The notes under the pieces were generated by a model that searched no databases, was not told the origin of the DNA, and was given only the letters and a program-made list of their open reading frames with translations. Below are positions 49,967 to 60,109 of a DNA stretch of 64,000 bases, piece after piece. The translations under genes were made by a program, and so were the position numbers. The DNA is taken from contig CAKAKS010000031.1 in the NCBI GenBank assembly GCA_916700875.1, positions 9,325,977-9,389,976 of the forward strand. Direction: 5' to 3'. Numbering within the stretch: the first letter of the stretch is position 1; each line of letters opens with the position of its first letter. This DNA comes from Sebastes aleutianus (Eukaryota > Chordata > Actinopteri > Perciformes > Sebastidae).

Positions 49967-52900
49967 AATAACCCAAAACACTGCTACTGGGCATCTCTCT
50001 TCCTGTCTCTTTAAAACAAATGTTTGGCTGATGAATATAGGCTTAGTAGCATGCACAATCTAAGGTGCGTGTCTCACCATCATTATTAAAGGTACAGTGT
50101 GTAGGATTCGGCGACATCTAGTGGTTTGGTTGCAGATTGCAACCAACTGAATAACCCTCCGCTTACTCCTCCCTTTCCAAGACTGCGGTAACATCAGCCG
50201 CCGAGTGCAAAACCGCAGTAACGCCGTTCGCCTCGCTCAGAGGCCATCCATACCATAATAACACTACCTTAGGAGCAACGAAAGTCAGACGCCGGCTGGC
50301 GCCACCACTGTTTTGCACTGTGGCTCACATTACCGCAGTTTCACAAGGGCGTCAGAGAACTACGGCTTCAGATAGTGTAAAAACATGAAAGTCTCTCTCT
50401 AGAGACAGTGTTTGGTTTGTCCATTCTGGGCTACTGTTGAAACATGGCGGAGCAACATGTGGACTCTGTGAAGAGGACCTGCTCCCTATGTAGATGTGAA
50501 GGGCTCATTTTAAGCTAACGAAAACACAACAATTTATTAGTTTCAGGTATTATACACTGACAAAAACATAGTTATGAATATTATATTCCATTTCTGCTAA
50601 TAGATCCCCAGAAATGTTACATACTGTCCCTTTAAATGTCTCTCTCTGTCTTTCAGCATGTGGAGAGCAGCGGAGGCCAGTGTGTGGGGTGCAGGTTCAG
50701 AGGTGAGGAAAGTTTAGCTCACTACTCTCCGTGGTCCTGTGGCACCATCGGCCCCTGCCTCAGCCCCTTTGAGCCCGAAACGCTCGCACACACTTCGGCT
50801 CACTCCTGCTCAGAGCACTCGGTGAGACTCCAAAGACACTGAAGACAAATTTATTATTTTAATTTCAATATCTCTGCTGCAGCGTATGGATGTGTTCCAA
50901 CAGTATTTTTGCTCATGCAGGAGTTGGACAGTAACGGCGGTGGAGGCGGCGTTAGCGGCAGTGGTGGCGGCGGCGTTGGAAAGCGATGGCTACATTCGTT
51001 GGATCACTACCGGCGCTTGAAAGACGAGGACCCGATCATTCCCTTCAGTGAGGGGCCCATTATCTCCAAGTGGGGCGCCATCTCCAGGGCGTCTCGCACG
51101 GGCTACCACACCACTGACCCCATCCAAGCCACGGCCTGCCAGGGCAGCGCCAACACCACGCCCATCAACTTTAAAGGTGAGGGGGGATAAAAGTCCTTTG
51201 TTATTCATATGTCACCATGATGATGACCTATGTTTTGTTTTTTTATTTGGATTTTTTTAATTTTGTTTAAGCTGTTTTTTCTTGTTTATTTTTAAAGGTA
51301 CAATTGATAACATTGACAACATTCATCCACTAGATGTCGCATTCTCCCTCCCCCGTTCCATTGCATCACAACAAGTCATTGCCAAGCACTTACTTCGCTT
51401 TTTCCACACTAACTGACAACCCAGAGATACCAACGACGTTTTACTATTGGCTCACAAGCCTTGTTAGAAGTGGGAACCAAACGTCAGATATCTTCCACAG
51501 AGATAAACAAAACATTCATTTTGGACCCGCCAAATTTTTTTAAATGATTAATTCACAATCATAATAATTTGTTTCAGGAAAAGCCATACTTTTATTCGGC
51601 ATCTTTCTAAAGGCTCTGTAGATAAATTGTTTTAAAAAAATATTCGTCTACATAAAAATGTTATCCATAAGACCTTTATGTCTCTAAACTAAAGTTGGAA
51701 AGTTCATCCTGTGATGCAGCTGTTTAACTATTTACTGTCCTTTATCTGTAAACTGTGTTCAATATACAGATGCATGAAACATGATAAATATTTAATCTAT
51801 ATTAATATGAGGTAAATGTTGCTTAGTTTTTTTTTTCTCCATTTTTTTTTACATTTTTCTGTCTTTGTTTTTCTCTCAAAGATTACAACCACCACTTGGA
51901 TCACAGCGACTACAGGTGGAGCTCCAGAGGATCAGACTCTTCCAGCCACTCCAGTTTCCTAGAGAGGTACAACACGTCTCCTTCAGGTCTTGAATGTTGT
52001 TGAACTCTGGGGAAACACACAAACTCCCCGTAGAAAGAAGTGAGAATTAAACAGGAAACAATTCAAATCTTTAAGTTCACACCTCAGTGCAGAAAATGAT
52101 GTGAACATGATTAAAGCATTTTCACAGTTATCGGTTAGCTTTCTCTCCCCTGGGCACACGTGGAAGTCCATTCCTGATTGTTCTTAACACATTTTGCTCT
52201 CCCTCGTCCTCTCTCATCCCGCTCTCCTGTCTCATTGTGCTGCAGTCGTTTCCTCTTTGTGGTCAGACTAAAATAGTGTTGCCAGCTGGGCAGCCAAGGA
52301 ACAGAGTCAGGATAGCCCTCTGCACTGATGTCTCTCTAACGCACAACTTATTCTCCAATATACTTTTACACTTTGCTGTATTGTATTAACGAACAATGCA
52401 ATTTTTCTACTAATGCCAAGGATATTGATTCCAAGAAATTTACAATTTCGATGTACTATACTTTTACATACAATTATCTGTATCTCTATGTGTTTTAGTG
52501 AGCAGCTTTGTGCATCAGAGCTTCACTGCCGTCGAACTTCATTAAGCAGCGGAGAGAAAATCGTATCTGATCTGCAAGCCCGTCAGACCGCCTACAGCCG
52601 GGATCGGGGCCGGGCCGAGAGCGAACCGGACCCGGAGCGAGACATTGAGCTCGAACTGTGCGCTCTTGACATGGAGGATTCAGACCACCAGGAGATCAAG
52701 TCTCAGGTAAAATCACACCAGAGTGATGGACTATAAGCAGCAAAACAAATGGTCACTATATCTGTGATGTGGCTTGAGTATTTCTGAAGGGATGTTTCGA
52801 AGATTGGAGTTGACTTTGTCCAACCTCAATCAGAACATTTTGAGTCAAAGTCTCAATGCAACCAAGTACAACCAAACCTCTTTATGTTATCATCTTTATT

Positions 52901-53354
52901 ATCTTATCATCATCTTTATCATATCATCCACTCAGGAGTCTTTAGACCTGGCCACCCCACAGTCTCAGGATGCTTCCCACCTCCGCCCGCCACCCTGCTC
53001 CTCTCCCCTCCTCTCTTCTCCTGTGGAGGAGCACCCCCAAACAGAGGGTCCTTCGACAGAAAAGATGGACGCTCACCTGCTGAAAAAGATGGCCTTCAGG
53101 TGATTTACCACGGTAATCGCCGTTTCACAGGGTCGCCCTCAGTCAGAGTCAACTTTGACTTGACTTTGACTTCCCTCCTTCATTCCTTCCTTCCTCTCTT
53201 TCTGCTTCCCAGGAAGTCCCTGTCTCCTGGAGGGTTGGTCTCAGGAGGTCTCGGCAAGCTCGTGCTGCGGACCGGACCTCCTCGACTGGGGGACGCTTCC
53301 ACCCGGGCTTGTCCTGAAACGCCCGGGACAGAGATGCTGCTCAATGGAAGCTAA
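36372..53354 (+). CDS. rc3h2: Roquin-2, RING/ROQ/CCCH RNA-binding E3 ligase (19 coding exons)
   Basis: Coding exons, all GT-AG and phase-consistent: 36372-36602, 36688-36805, 37380-37613, 38305-38480, 40651-40851, 41044-41176, 42513-42631, 43502-43614, 44286-44600, 45683-45885, 45970-46274, 46351-46497, 48693-48830, 50657-50821, 50921-51176, 51882-51966, 52499-52706, 52936-53099, 53213-53354, giving 1150 residues (human RC3H2 1191). Residues 14-53 are the RING with the Roquin-type final Asp (C14, C17, C33, H35, C38, C41, C50, D53). The ROQ/HEPN region follows, nearly identical to human. The CCCH finger is C416-x8-C-x5-C-x3-H. The Pro/Ser-rich tail keeps SNNVPESSLPP and DPIIPFSEGPIISKWGAISR, which fit RC3H2 rather than RC3H1. 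The family binds stem-loop decay elements in mRNA 3' UTRs and recruits deadenylases in cytoplasmic granules. Oddities: six His in a row (exon 13), a Gly-rich tract (exon 15), a NAGNAG acceptor (exon 11) and a shortened C-terminal coiled segment. The 5' UTR part of the start exon begins at 36281. Confidence 0.97.
38779..39337. mobile_element. MITE F4 copy 2 with shared left flank (rc3h2 intron)
   Basis: The F4 element itself is 38909-39337 (TTAA at both ends). The 130 bases to its left (ATTCTTTTCAGTTTTAGTAT ... GGGTAAAACCTCTTTTCAAT ... GGATTGAGCTCCAAC) are the same as 44688-44818 in another rc3h2 intron, so the repeated unit is larger than the MITE. A G-run (nine G) lies near 39165. Confidence 0.85.
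40120..40478. mobile_element. Foldback element with nested hairpin (rc3h2 intron)
   Basis: Outer inverted ends: GTCACTCCTTCTTGTATACT and GTATACAAGGAGTGAC. The left side folds again: GTAGTAAACCAATAGTATTG ... TTAACGTTAATG at 40162-40218 pairs with CATTAATGTT ... CAATAGCAATGGTTTACTAC ending at 40288, with a loop of about 10 bases. Non-coding. Confidence 0.75.
41480..42300 (+). repeat. Dispersed repeat R1, second copy (rc3h2 intron)
   Basis: Reverse-complement match to about 840-1270: CCATTAGTACCAACCATG, GAGGTCCCTTGACCTCTGAC, GCATGCAGTATAAATGTG and CAGTCTTGGAATTACATAAA. The right part resembles the first 130 bases of the window. Conserved enough to align by eye, with many small indels. Confidence 0.75.
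43722..44240. mobile_element. Decayed hAT-like repeat carrying an R1 fragment (rc3h2 intron)
   Basis: ATTGATACAGCATAGTATTG, GCGATATTTTGCGTGGC and the right-hand TATCGTGATAATATCGTG are the familiar text of a fish hAT-like repeat. The middle (about 43880-44030, AACATAAGGAATCGATTTTC, TCTCTTGACCTCTAACC) is an R1 piece, so one element sits in the other. Confidence 0.6.
44659..45308. mobile_element. MITE F4 copy 3 with doubled left terminus (rc3h2 intron)
   Basis: TTAAAGAGGACCTATTATGC occurs at 44659, then 44688-44818 repeats the left flank of copy 2, then a second F4 left end (TTAAAAAGGACCTATTATGC) starts at 44818 and the element runs to GTCCTCTTTAA at 45298-45308. The structure suggests an insertion or recombination between F4 copies. 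Confidence 0.8.
47245..48050. mobile_element. TTAA MITE family F1, copy in rc3h2 intron
   Basis: TTAA at 47245-47248 and 48047-48050, with GGGTAGAAATGGAGCATAAA at the left and CCCAATGATGCCAAAAACAT ... CTGCCTACTGCAGG at the right. The longest F1 copy here. Two interior blocks are inverted relative to one another (TGTAGTGTACTGTTAAACTG and CAGCTGAAAAGTACACTACA), giving internal symmetry. Confidence 0.8.
49918..49972. repeat. ATT microsatellite
   Basis: About 55 bases of TTA repeat in an rc3h2 intron, preceded by AAGTGCTTTATAAATAAAGC, which looks like a SINE/LINE tail. Confidence 0.9.
50086..50635. mobile_element. TTAA-flanked MITE family F5 (rc3h2 intron)
   Basis: TTAA at 50086-50089 and 50632-50635, ends AAAGGTACAGTGTGTAGGAT and TTACATACTGTCCCTTT. 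It ends only 21 bases before the start of the exon at 50657, so it abuts that exon's polypyrimidine tract. Non-coding. Confidence 0.8.
51292..51510. mobile_element. Solo left end of a TTAA MITE (rc3h2 intron)
   Basis: TTAAAGGTACAATTGATAAC, then CATCCACTAGATGTCGC, resembles the opening of F5 (TTAAAGGTACAGTG ... ACATCTAGTGG), but no right terminus is seen. A truncated or diverged relative. Confidence 0.5.
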
Positions 53355-56300
53355 GGGGGACACAAAGTCAGACACTGACCTGCGCCAAAGCTAGAGCTGA
53401 GTCGCTTGCCCCATAACCAGATTCCTGGTTAAAGGGAATACCGTTTAATTCCAGCCTTCATATATGTCAATCATATGCCTAAGTAAAACCTGACAGATGT
53501 GGGTCAACAGACTGTGCTGTGCCGCGTCGTCGTAAGGAGCAAGAGAAAAACACATTGTCCTGCCTCCCAAGTGTTGATTTTCACCGATGTACAGCTCCAC
53601 TGTATCACTGTTTATGCCCAGTAAGGCACACGTCCAGTTTGACCTTACAGTAGATGCTGAACTCGTCCATGTTTGTTCACATTTAGGAGAAAGGCTGCAG
53701 CATCTACACCACATGATTACTCACTTTACATGACATCGTAGTCCTGAGGTTTACACAGCATCTAGTTTGTTGTCATTCAACATGGCTGACAAAGACGGAC
53801 TTATGTTCAATGCGTCTTTTTTTCATTTCACATGGTCCGTCACACAGCAAGAGCCTAAACAGTAGGTGCCACTTTTAAAGTTTACTTTAGAATTTAATCT
53901 TTTCCTTTACTTATTCCTAATTTTTTTTTCATGTAACATGGATTGAGAGCAGGGACTGAGATCCCAACGTTTCCTATCAAATAATGTCCTGGTCACAGTA
54001 CTAAGGTCGGGTACCTGGGATAGTAAATATAAGTACAGTAAATTATCATTCTTTTTATGATGTTATGATTATATTTACTGTATATAATTGCTCACTTTCT
54101 TGTGTCTGTTTCCTCCAAGGCAGGCGCTGGTCTAGAGACACTTATTTATCCAAAGCTATCAGTCATTGCCACTAGGGATGCACCGATCCGACTTTTTCAG
54201 TCCCGATACCGATAGCGATACCTGGGATTACGAGTACCGATCCAATACCAGTGTTTAATTAATAAGCTGTATGCCTCACGGTGTGGAAGTGACTGGGATC
54301 ATTCTCTTATGTGTAAGGAAACAACAGACTTGACTTAAACATTGCTTTCCTAACTTTGTAAAACTAAATGTAACAAATAAATACATAGATAAGAATTTAG
54401 TGAATTGTTATTTATTAAAATAATAAATTGTACACCAGGAACTTGGTAAAAAATAATCTTCAAAAATTAACAGGAATTACAATTCAAGTGTAAACCTTTT
54501 TAACGCAGCAACAAAATTGGTCAAAACTTAAACAGGAATTCAAATTCCAGTATATAATGTATATAGTATATAAACATAGAATTGAATTGAATAGATCGGC
54601 CCTATTGTCTCATTACCCGATCCAGCTATTTAAGTCAGTATCAACCCGATACCCAATCTGGTATCGGTATCGGTGCATCCTTAATTAGTTGCCACCTTAT
54701 GAATATCTGACAATTATTTTCCATGCCTTGCTATCTCTTGTTTCCATAAGCTGACGTACATGGTAACTGGCCCTCGCCCAGCTCAATGCTCCTGATTTAG
54801 AGTATAGCTTTTGATGTATTGCTGCGTAAACATTAAGTATTCCGTGAAAAAATCAAGAAATAGACATTAGAAGATAAATGGGCAGGGGCGCTCCAACCCT
54901 CTGAGAAAATAAAAAAAAAAAACTGCAGGAAACAGAGGTCTTCACTATGTTGATGCCCAAAGGAGCTCTATCTTTAATGAGTCATATGTCGACCTCTTAA
55001 TTCCTGCGACTGTCATGAGATCGCAGAACACAACAGCGCAGTCATAAACTGAATTTGTTAATGATCATCGATCACTGGAGGGATGACAACAAAACAAAGA
55101 TGCATGTACACTTTTTTTTGTCCATACCATACTACCTTGTTCTTAGATGACTCATACTGCATAACTAAAGAATACCAATCACCAATTTTGGAGCAGAAAT
55201 TTGTATTTTCAGCTCCAGTTGGGGCTAATTTCGTAGATTTCTATCCAAGCCACATTAAAAACTTGTTTCATCTTAGTGTGCCTGTAGTGGTCCTGGCATT
55301 TAATCCTGCTGACTGTAAGTTAGGAACAGTCTCACTGCTCTCTCTCTCTCACACAGTACATGTGTGCCGTCATTCACACACACACACACAGTAGACACAA
55401 ACATGCAATACAGTGGCCTTTCTCTCCTTGGTGTTACACAGACCTAAACATCGGGCTCTACAGTGACTTTTGTCCGTGCCCGCTGACAGACTCCTGTCCT
55501 CTGTTTCAGAGCTGTTACCTTTCATGTAAATCTCAGAAACTGGAAATCACATTTTTTTTGTAAGCTCGTGGCATTTTCTGTGCTTTCACCTTTTAATGTA
55601 AACAACATTCAGAGGTCATGCGTGGTGTTTCAAGCATACCAAAGCAAGGGACACCGCTTCTTGTGTTTCGTCACGCTGTATATGTTCTTTTTAACAAGTT
55701 TCAGTTTCTTTTATTTAATTGCATTGCTAACTTCTGTGAAGTTGTTTGTCGGGGTATTTTGTATCAGGATCTTTGTTACTCTTGTTTTGTTTGCCTGTAT
55801 TTTAGAGACAAAATTGATCGCCTTGACTAATGTTTCTCTGCGTTTGCCGGCCATCGGATGCGCTGTCATCAGTACGCTGTCTAGTTCACTGTCATTTTGT
55901 GCAGTATTATGGGCGATCTCCATACAGCCCGGCCTTGCCTCACTCCCTTTTATAGATATGAGGCATCTTATCATGTCTTCGTCTTAATGGCTTTAATAAT
56001 TAGAGTGAAAATCCATTTCAAATAGACAGTTTGTTTACACCCTATTCTAAATCTTATGAGATTTGTGTAGAATGAGAAGAGGGGGGCTGTATAATATTTG
56101 AATCTTTCCAGCTTTCCTCTTTCATTTCCTCTCACCTGAGCTACTGTACCTTTTCAAAAATCTCTACATTAAATCCCATTTTAGAGGATGGCAAAACGGC
56201 TGAACTTGTGAGGATTGCTTATCCTCCAAGTTTCAAGTTTATTAACCCGAATGAACAATGAAATAGTGAACCGGTAACCTTTTTAGGGGTTTCTCCCTTA

Positions 56301-58068
56301 TCTTCCACCCACACAAGTGAAGAACTGGACTGAACAATTCAGTGTCTTTTGTAGGGTTCATTTCTAAAGGTGGTGCAGGGATTTTGCTGCTCCCCCAAGT
56401 CATGAAATTAGCTCAGCTACTACCTACTGTCGCTCTGCATCTGTTTACAACTTCACCTTTTGAAGACATGTAAGTGCCATGTTGTGTACAGTGCAGTACA
56501 GTACAATCAATCCCCTGCGATTTTTCCTACGGCTTTTCATATCCCTCGCCTGTAAACTATATGTGAGGAGGAGAAGTCGAGGAGTGAGACACTTCTCGTG
56601 CAGTTCTGCTTTGTTCCATTAGAGGAGGCTATAGATCCATTTCCGTCTGAATCGCTCAGGGAAGACTTATTAAGTTGCCCAGCTACTTTGGCTTTTTCTA
56701 TATTCATCACTCCTTATTAAATATTCTGTGGAAGTATTTACCTGAATTTCACCTGCTGATAACTGACAACCCAAAGCGTAAACGGGTTAGAGATTATATT
56801 GTTTGCCAGTGTTTGCTTTACCAGTGTTTTTTTATTTGTTTTGCCTCTCTGTATCAATATTGGCTGTGCTATTCCTGTTCCCTTGGGAAAGGGCTGGGCA
56901 CTACTGTATGTAAAAACAGTATTGTGAGTACGTCAAAGTGATACTCCCTGTTTCCTTTAAGAGCACTGCTGTAGTGGCCAATTGCACTGCACTAATTCCC
57001 CCCCCATCACTGCCAGCGGGTGCACAACTTCCCTTCACCCCATCCTCCCTGCATCCTGCGTCATGCATGCGATATAGTCCCTCTTGTGACGGCGGAGGAG
57101 TATTGATGATTCTGTAGTTGTGATACAACACACCCAGCGCTGTTAAGAGTTCTGCACATGCCCACTGTGTGGCCACGTCAAGTGCTGAAGTTTGCTTGCA
57201 GCAGTTTACTTGTTTGCTCATGAAAAATTCTTGTTTGATAGAGATTATATTATTATGACTATTATCGTTATGACCACCATTTGGTTGTTGTCGTGGTATT
57301 TTTCCTCCTCGGTATATTCTAAGTCAGCTTCTTTTGTTTTGAATTTGAGAATTTGCTGAAACCGTTTTTTATTAGACAAAGAAAGTGTCTCATTATTCTA
57401 TATTATATGGAAAAAAGCCTGTTTGTTGATTGTGAAACATATGATGAACTGATGTTTTCTGACTATTCATGTCTGTATTAGACATTTTATTTGCGAAATC
57501 TATTGTTCGATTGAAATGTAAATGAACTATTAAGAGATGGTACACATCCGTCATTGTATACAGTTCTGGCACCATCATTAGATGGACTTATATAGTATAG
57601 ACGCTCATTTATACAACCTGTGATAATCAGATATATTTAAATGTTTAAAATAATTGGGGCAGTTGTGTAATGTTTCAGAATGAGGAAAATAAACTCCTTT
57701 TAAGAGACAGCATATTTAAAATGTACCCGTAATGAATAATACTGTTACGTATTCCATTTATTTCCTTGGAAATATCACATTGTGAAAGGTTTCCCTTTTA
57801 CTGACTGTACGGTAATGCAGGACTGGAGTGAGTCAAACCTGTGATGATGATGATTTATGATGTGCTGTTAATGATTGATGAAACTGTTTGACTGACTGAC
57901 TGACTTGACTGATTCTTCTGTGCATTTCCTGGCTCGTTCATCTGTATTACACTGACTTACAGACGGCTTGGCCGAGCAGCGTACTGCTTCTGTGTTGCAC
58001 TGAAAGGTGTAATTATGAAAAGGCACATGAAATTGCATGCCACAATAAATCAACAACAAACTATGTTT
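53355..58068 (+). other. rc3h2: Probable rc3h2 3' UTR and downstream flank
   Basis: No further coding exon is seen. AATAAA occurs at 57688-57693 and 58044-58049. The second is followed by a T/G-rich stretch (TGTTTCTCTATGATTCCTG) typical of a cleavage region, so it is the better 3' end candidate. ORFs in 55.1-56.0 kb are AT-rich and hydrophobic by composition and carry no recognisable domain. A hAT-like insertion occupies 54173-54687. Extent is inferred. Confidence 0.45.
54165..54695. mobile_element. hAT-like MITE in the rc3h2 3' region
   Basis: Element 54173-54687 starts TAGGGATGCACCGATCCG and ends CGGTGCATCCTTAATTA; GGATGCACCGAT pairs in inverted order. Flanking 8-mers ATTGCCAC (54165-54172) and GTTGCCAC (54688-54695) agree at 7 of 8 positions, as expected of an aged hAT duplication. 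The interior is AT-rich and non-coding. Confidence 0.8.
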
Positions 58069-58409
58069 CTCTATGATTCCTGTCTTCATTTGTGAATATC
58101 ATATTATGATAACAGACATTAGATAACACAACCAATTCATACGCCTTGAGACAGTACGCTATTTAATGCTCCTCTTTTTTTCCTGATACAAAATCATCTC
58201 AAAATATACATACAAACTCCTCAACCCTAAACCCCACAACTCATCATCACCGCATACACAATTGGCCTTGGTTGTCAACATAAATACTTTCCATCATATG
58301 CAGTGGACACACATATTAAAACAAGACAGAACTCAACAAACAGACCATCGCAAAATAAGGAAGTACAATACAAGTACATCTTTTTGTCCATGCATATATT
58401 AAAACACTA

Positions 58410-59180
58410 CACAAAATATGCAACTCCCCACAGAGTTTGGTTCATGTCAGGAACTCTCGAAAAAGGTTAAGTACTTGCCCCATTTACTAATATTCAATCT
58501 TCCAAACCATCTATATGCTGCCACTCTTGCCATTTCAGCAGCCCATTCTTGGACTGGAGGCATACCCTCAGGCGACATCCTCAGAGGAGAGAATCTGTCT
58601 GCCTATCAAAATACTAGTTTGGACCCAACTTCTAATATGTTTGTCTCCTCCTATTAAGACCGATCCATCACCTAGAAGTAGTGGCTTAAAGGAATTTGGG
58701 TCTCTGAAATCTCAAAGAGATTATCATATAGCCTAGCCCCAAATTCTTGGACTTTGTGACAGGACCATAAAACATGAATTGGATCATGTTCCTCAGACTT
58801 GCATCGCTAGCAATTTGGGGGGTCCTTTAACCCAAGTCTAAACAGTCTGGAGGGAGTCCAGCAGAAGCAATGCATAATTTTAAATTGTATGAGGCGAACC
58901 CTCGCGTCCCTTGACATAGTTTTAATGTTCTTACATATCCTATCCCATTCCTCATCATCCAATGTCAGGTTCAGATCCCTTTCCCACATCTTCTTAAGGG
59001 CTAATATATTGCCCCATTACCCAAGCTCTTGATCATCATAGAATAAGATGCCTCACGGCCTTTCCCATAGCTCATTAGTACTTTATCTAATAACTCTGCA
59101 GCTTTGGGAGCTGGTGAAAAATCCCTGATGGTAAAATGTCGAAGCTGCAGATACCTGAAGAATTGGGACCTTGTATTTAT
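58410..59180 (-). pseudogene. Decayed L1-type LINE, ORF2 C-terminal part
   Basis: Read on the minus strand from about 59180 to 58640 the frame gives FRYLQLRHFT, then EEWDRICKNI, then RVRLIQFKIMHCFCWTPSRL, then a Cys/His cluster (NC, RCKSEEHDP, HVLWSCH) and VQEFGARLYDNLFEI. This is the region after the reverse transcriptase domain in L1/Tx1-like fish LINEs. A TAG stop interrupts the Cys cluster near 58809, and the upstream endonuclease and RT parts are absent, so it is a 5'-truncated dead copy. It lies just beyond the likely 3' end of rc3h2 in the opposite orientation. Confidence 0.75.
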
Positions 59181-59904
59181 TTAATAATGTTCTTTTTTCA
59201 ACTTAGAGTTAATGTGGCAGATTTTTTTCAATATAAACCCCAGATACATATGGAGTATTTCTTCCACATTCTTAGACTTTCATTATTCATATTCACCAGT
59301 GAGTTTCTTATTGGGCTTTTGAAACACTACTGTGAAGACTTGACTCTTGACAAGGTGACATTGATACCAAGACCTTCTCATTAGTTATGTAAAAAAATGT
59401 GGCGGCTGCATTCACTCACACACCTTATTCACTTTTGCTCATGGCTCTTGGATTTCCTGGTCAGGGAGATACTGTATCGGACCTCTCTCTCTGTCTATAG
59501 TATTAAATCTCATCAGGAAACAAGAGAGTTAACAAAACACAAGGGGGTGCTAAAAATCTCTAAACTGCCCTTCAGAAATCTGCAATACACCTAACCAGCT
59601 TTGTGAGTGTGTGAGTGTGAGGAGCAATCTCTCAATTAGTGACTTGGGTTTTATTATGTTAAAAAGAGGATTGCTTTATGTTTCCTGGTCCAACTCTGAT
59701 GAAACAATAAGCCCTGACAGGCTGGACAGGAAGGGCCAGCATGACCACAACACAGTGACAGCAGTGGGTGTGTTTCTTACAAATGACTGCTGTGCAAACT
59801 GTACCGCCCAAACTGCTGAATTATGTGAGATTACATTAGAGTGCTAATGCTGAAGCAAAGTTTTTTTTCTAATGTGTAGAGACAGAAATGACCTGACTTG
59901 AGAC
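59181..59904. other. Unassigned spacer
   Basis: No structure that I can support. Confidence 0.35.
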
Positions 59905-60070
59905 TTAAACCTGCAGTAGGCAGAATGTTTTTGGCCCCATTGGGCAAAAATTCCATAATAACCTTTCAGCATATTGTATAGCAAGTGTTCTGAGAGAAAA
60001 CTAGACTTCTGCTCCTCCTCATGGCTCTGTTTTCAAGCTTTTAAAAAATCCAGTCTGTGACGGGAGTCTC
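59905..60070. mobile_element. TTAA MITE family F1, partial copy
   Basis: TTAA at 59905, then ACCTGCAGTAGGCAGAATG, GGGCAAAAATTCCATAATAA and CTCCTCATGGCTCTGTTTTC, matching the left part of the 10.3-kb copy. It ends about 40 bases before the palindrome, with no right terminus. Confidence 0.75.
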
Positions 60071-60109
60071 CCCTATTCGTGGGGTACACACCTACAGTAG
60101 CAGAGAGGG

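Noticed and set aside
36372..53354. Assignment to rc3h1 (Roquin-1)
   Set aside because: The tail motifs SNNVPESSLPP and PIIPFSEGPIISKWGAISR and the neighbouring zbtb gene fit RC3H2; RC3H1 has DLIPFGDRPTVSRFGAISR at the matching place.
55083..55987. Hydrophobic ORFs of 103 and 139 codons after rc3h2
   Set aside because: AT-rich composition gives hydrophobic codons; no splice-supported exon or recognised domain. Better explained as 3' UTR or flank.
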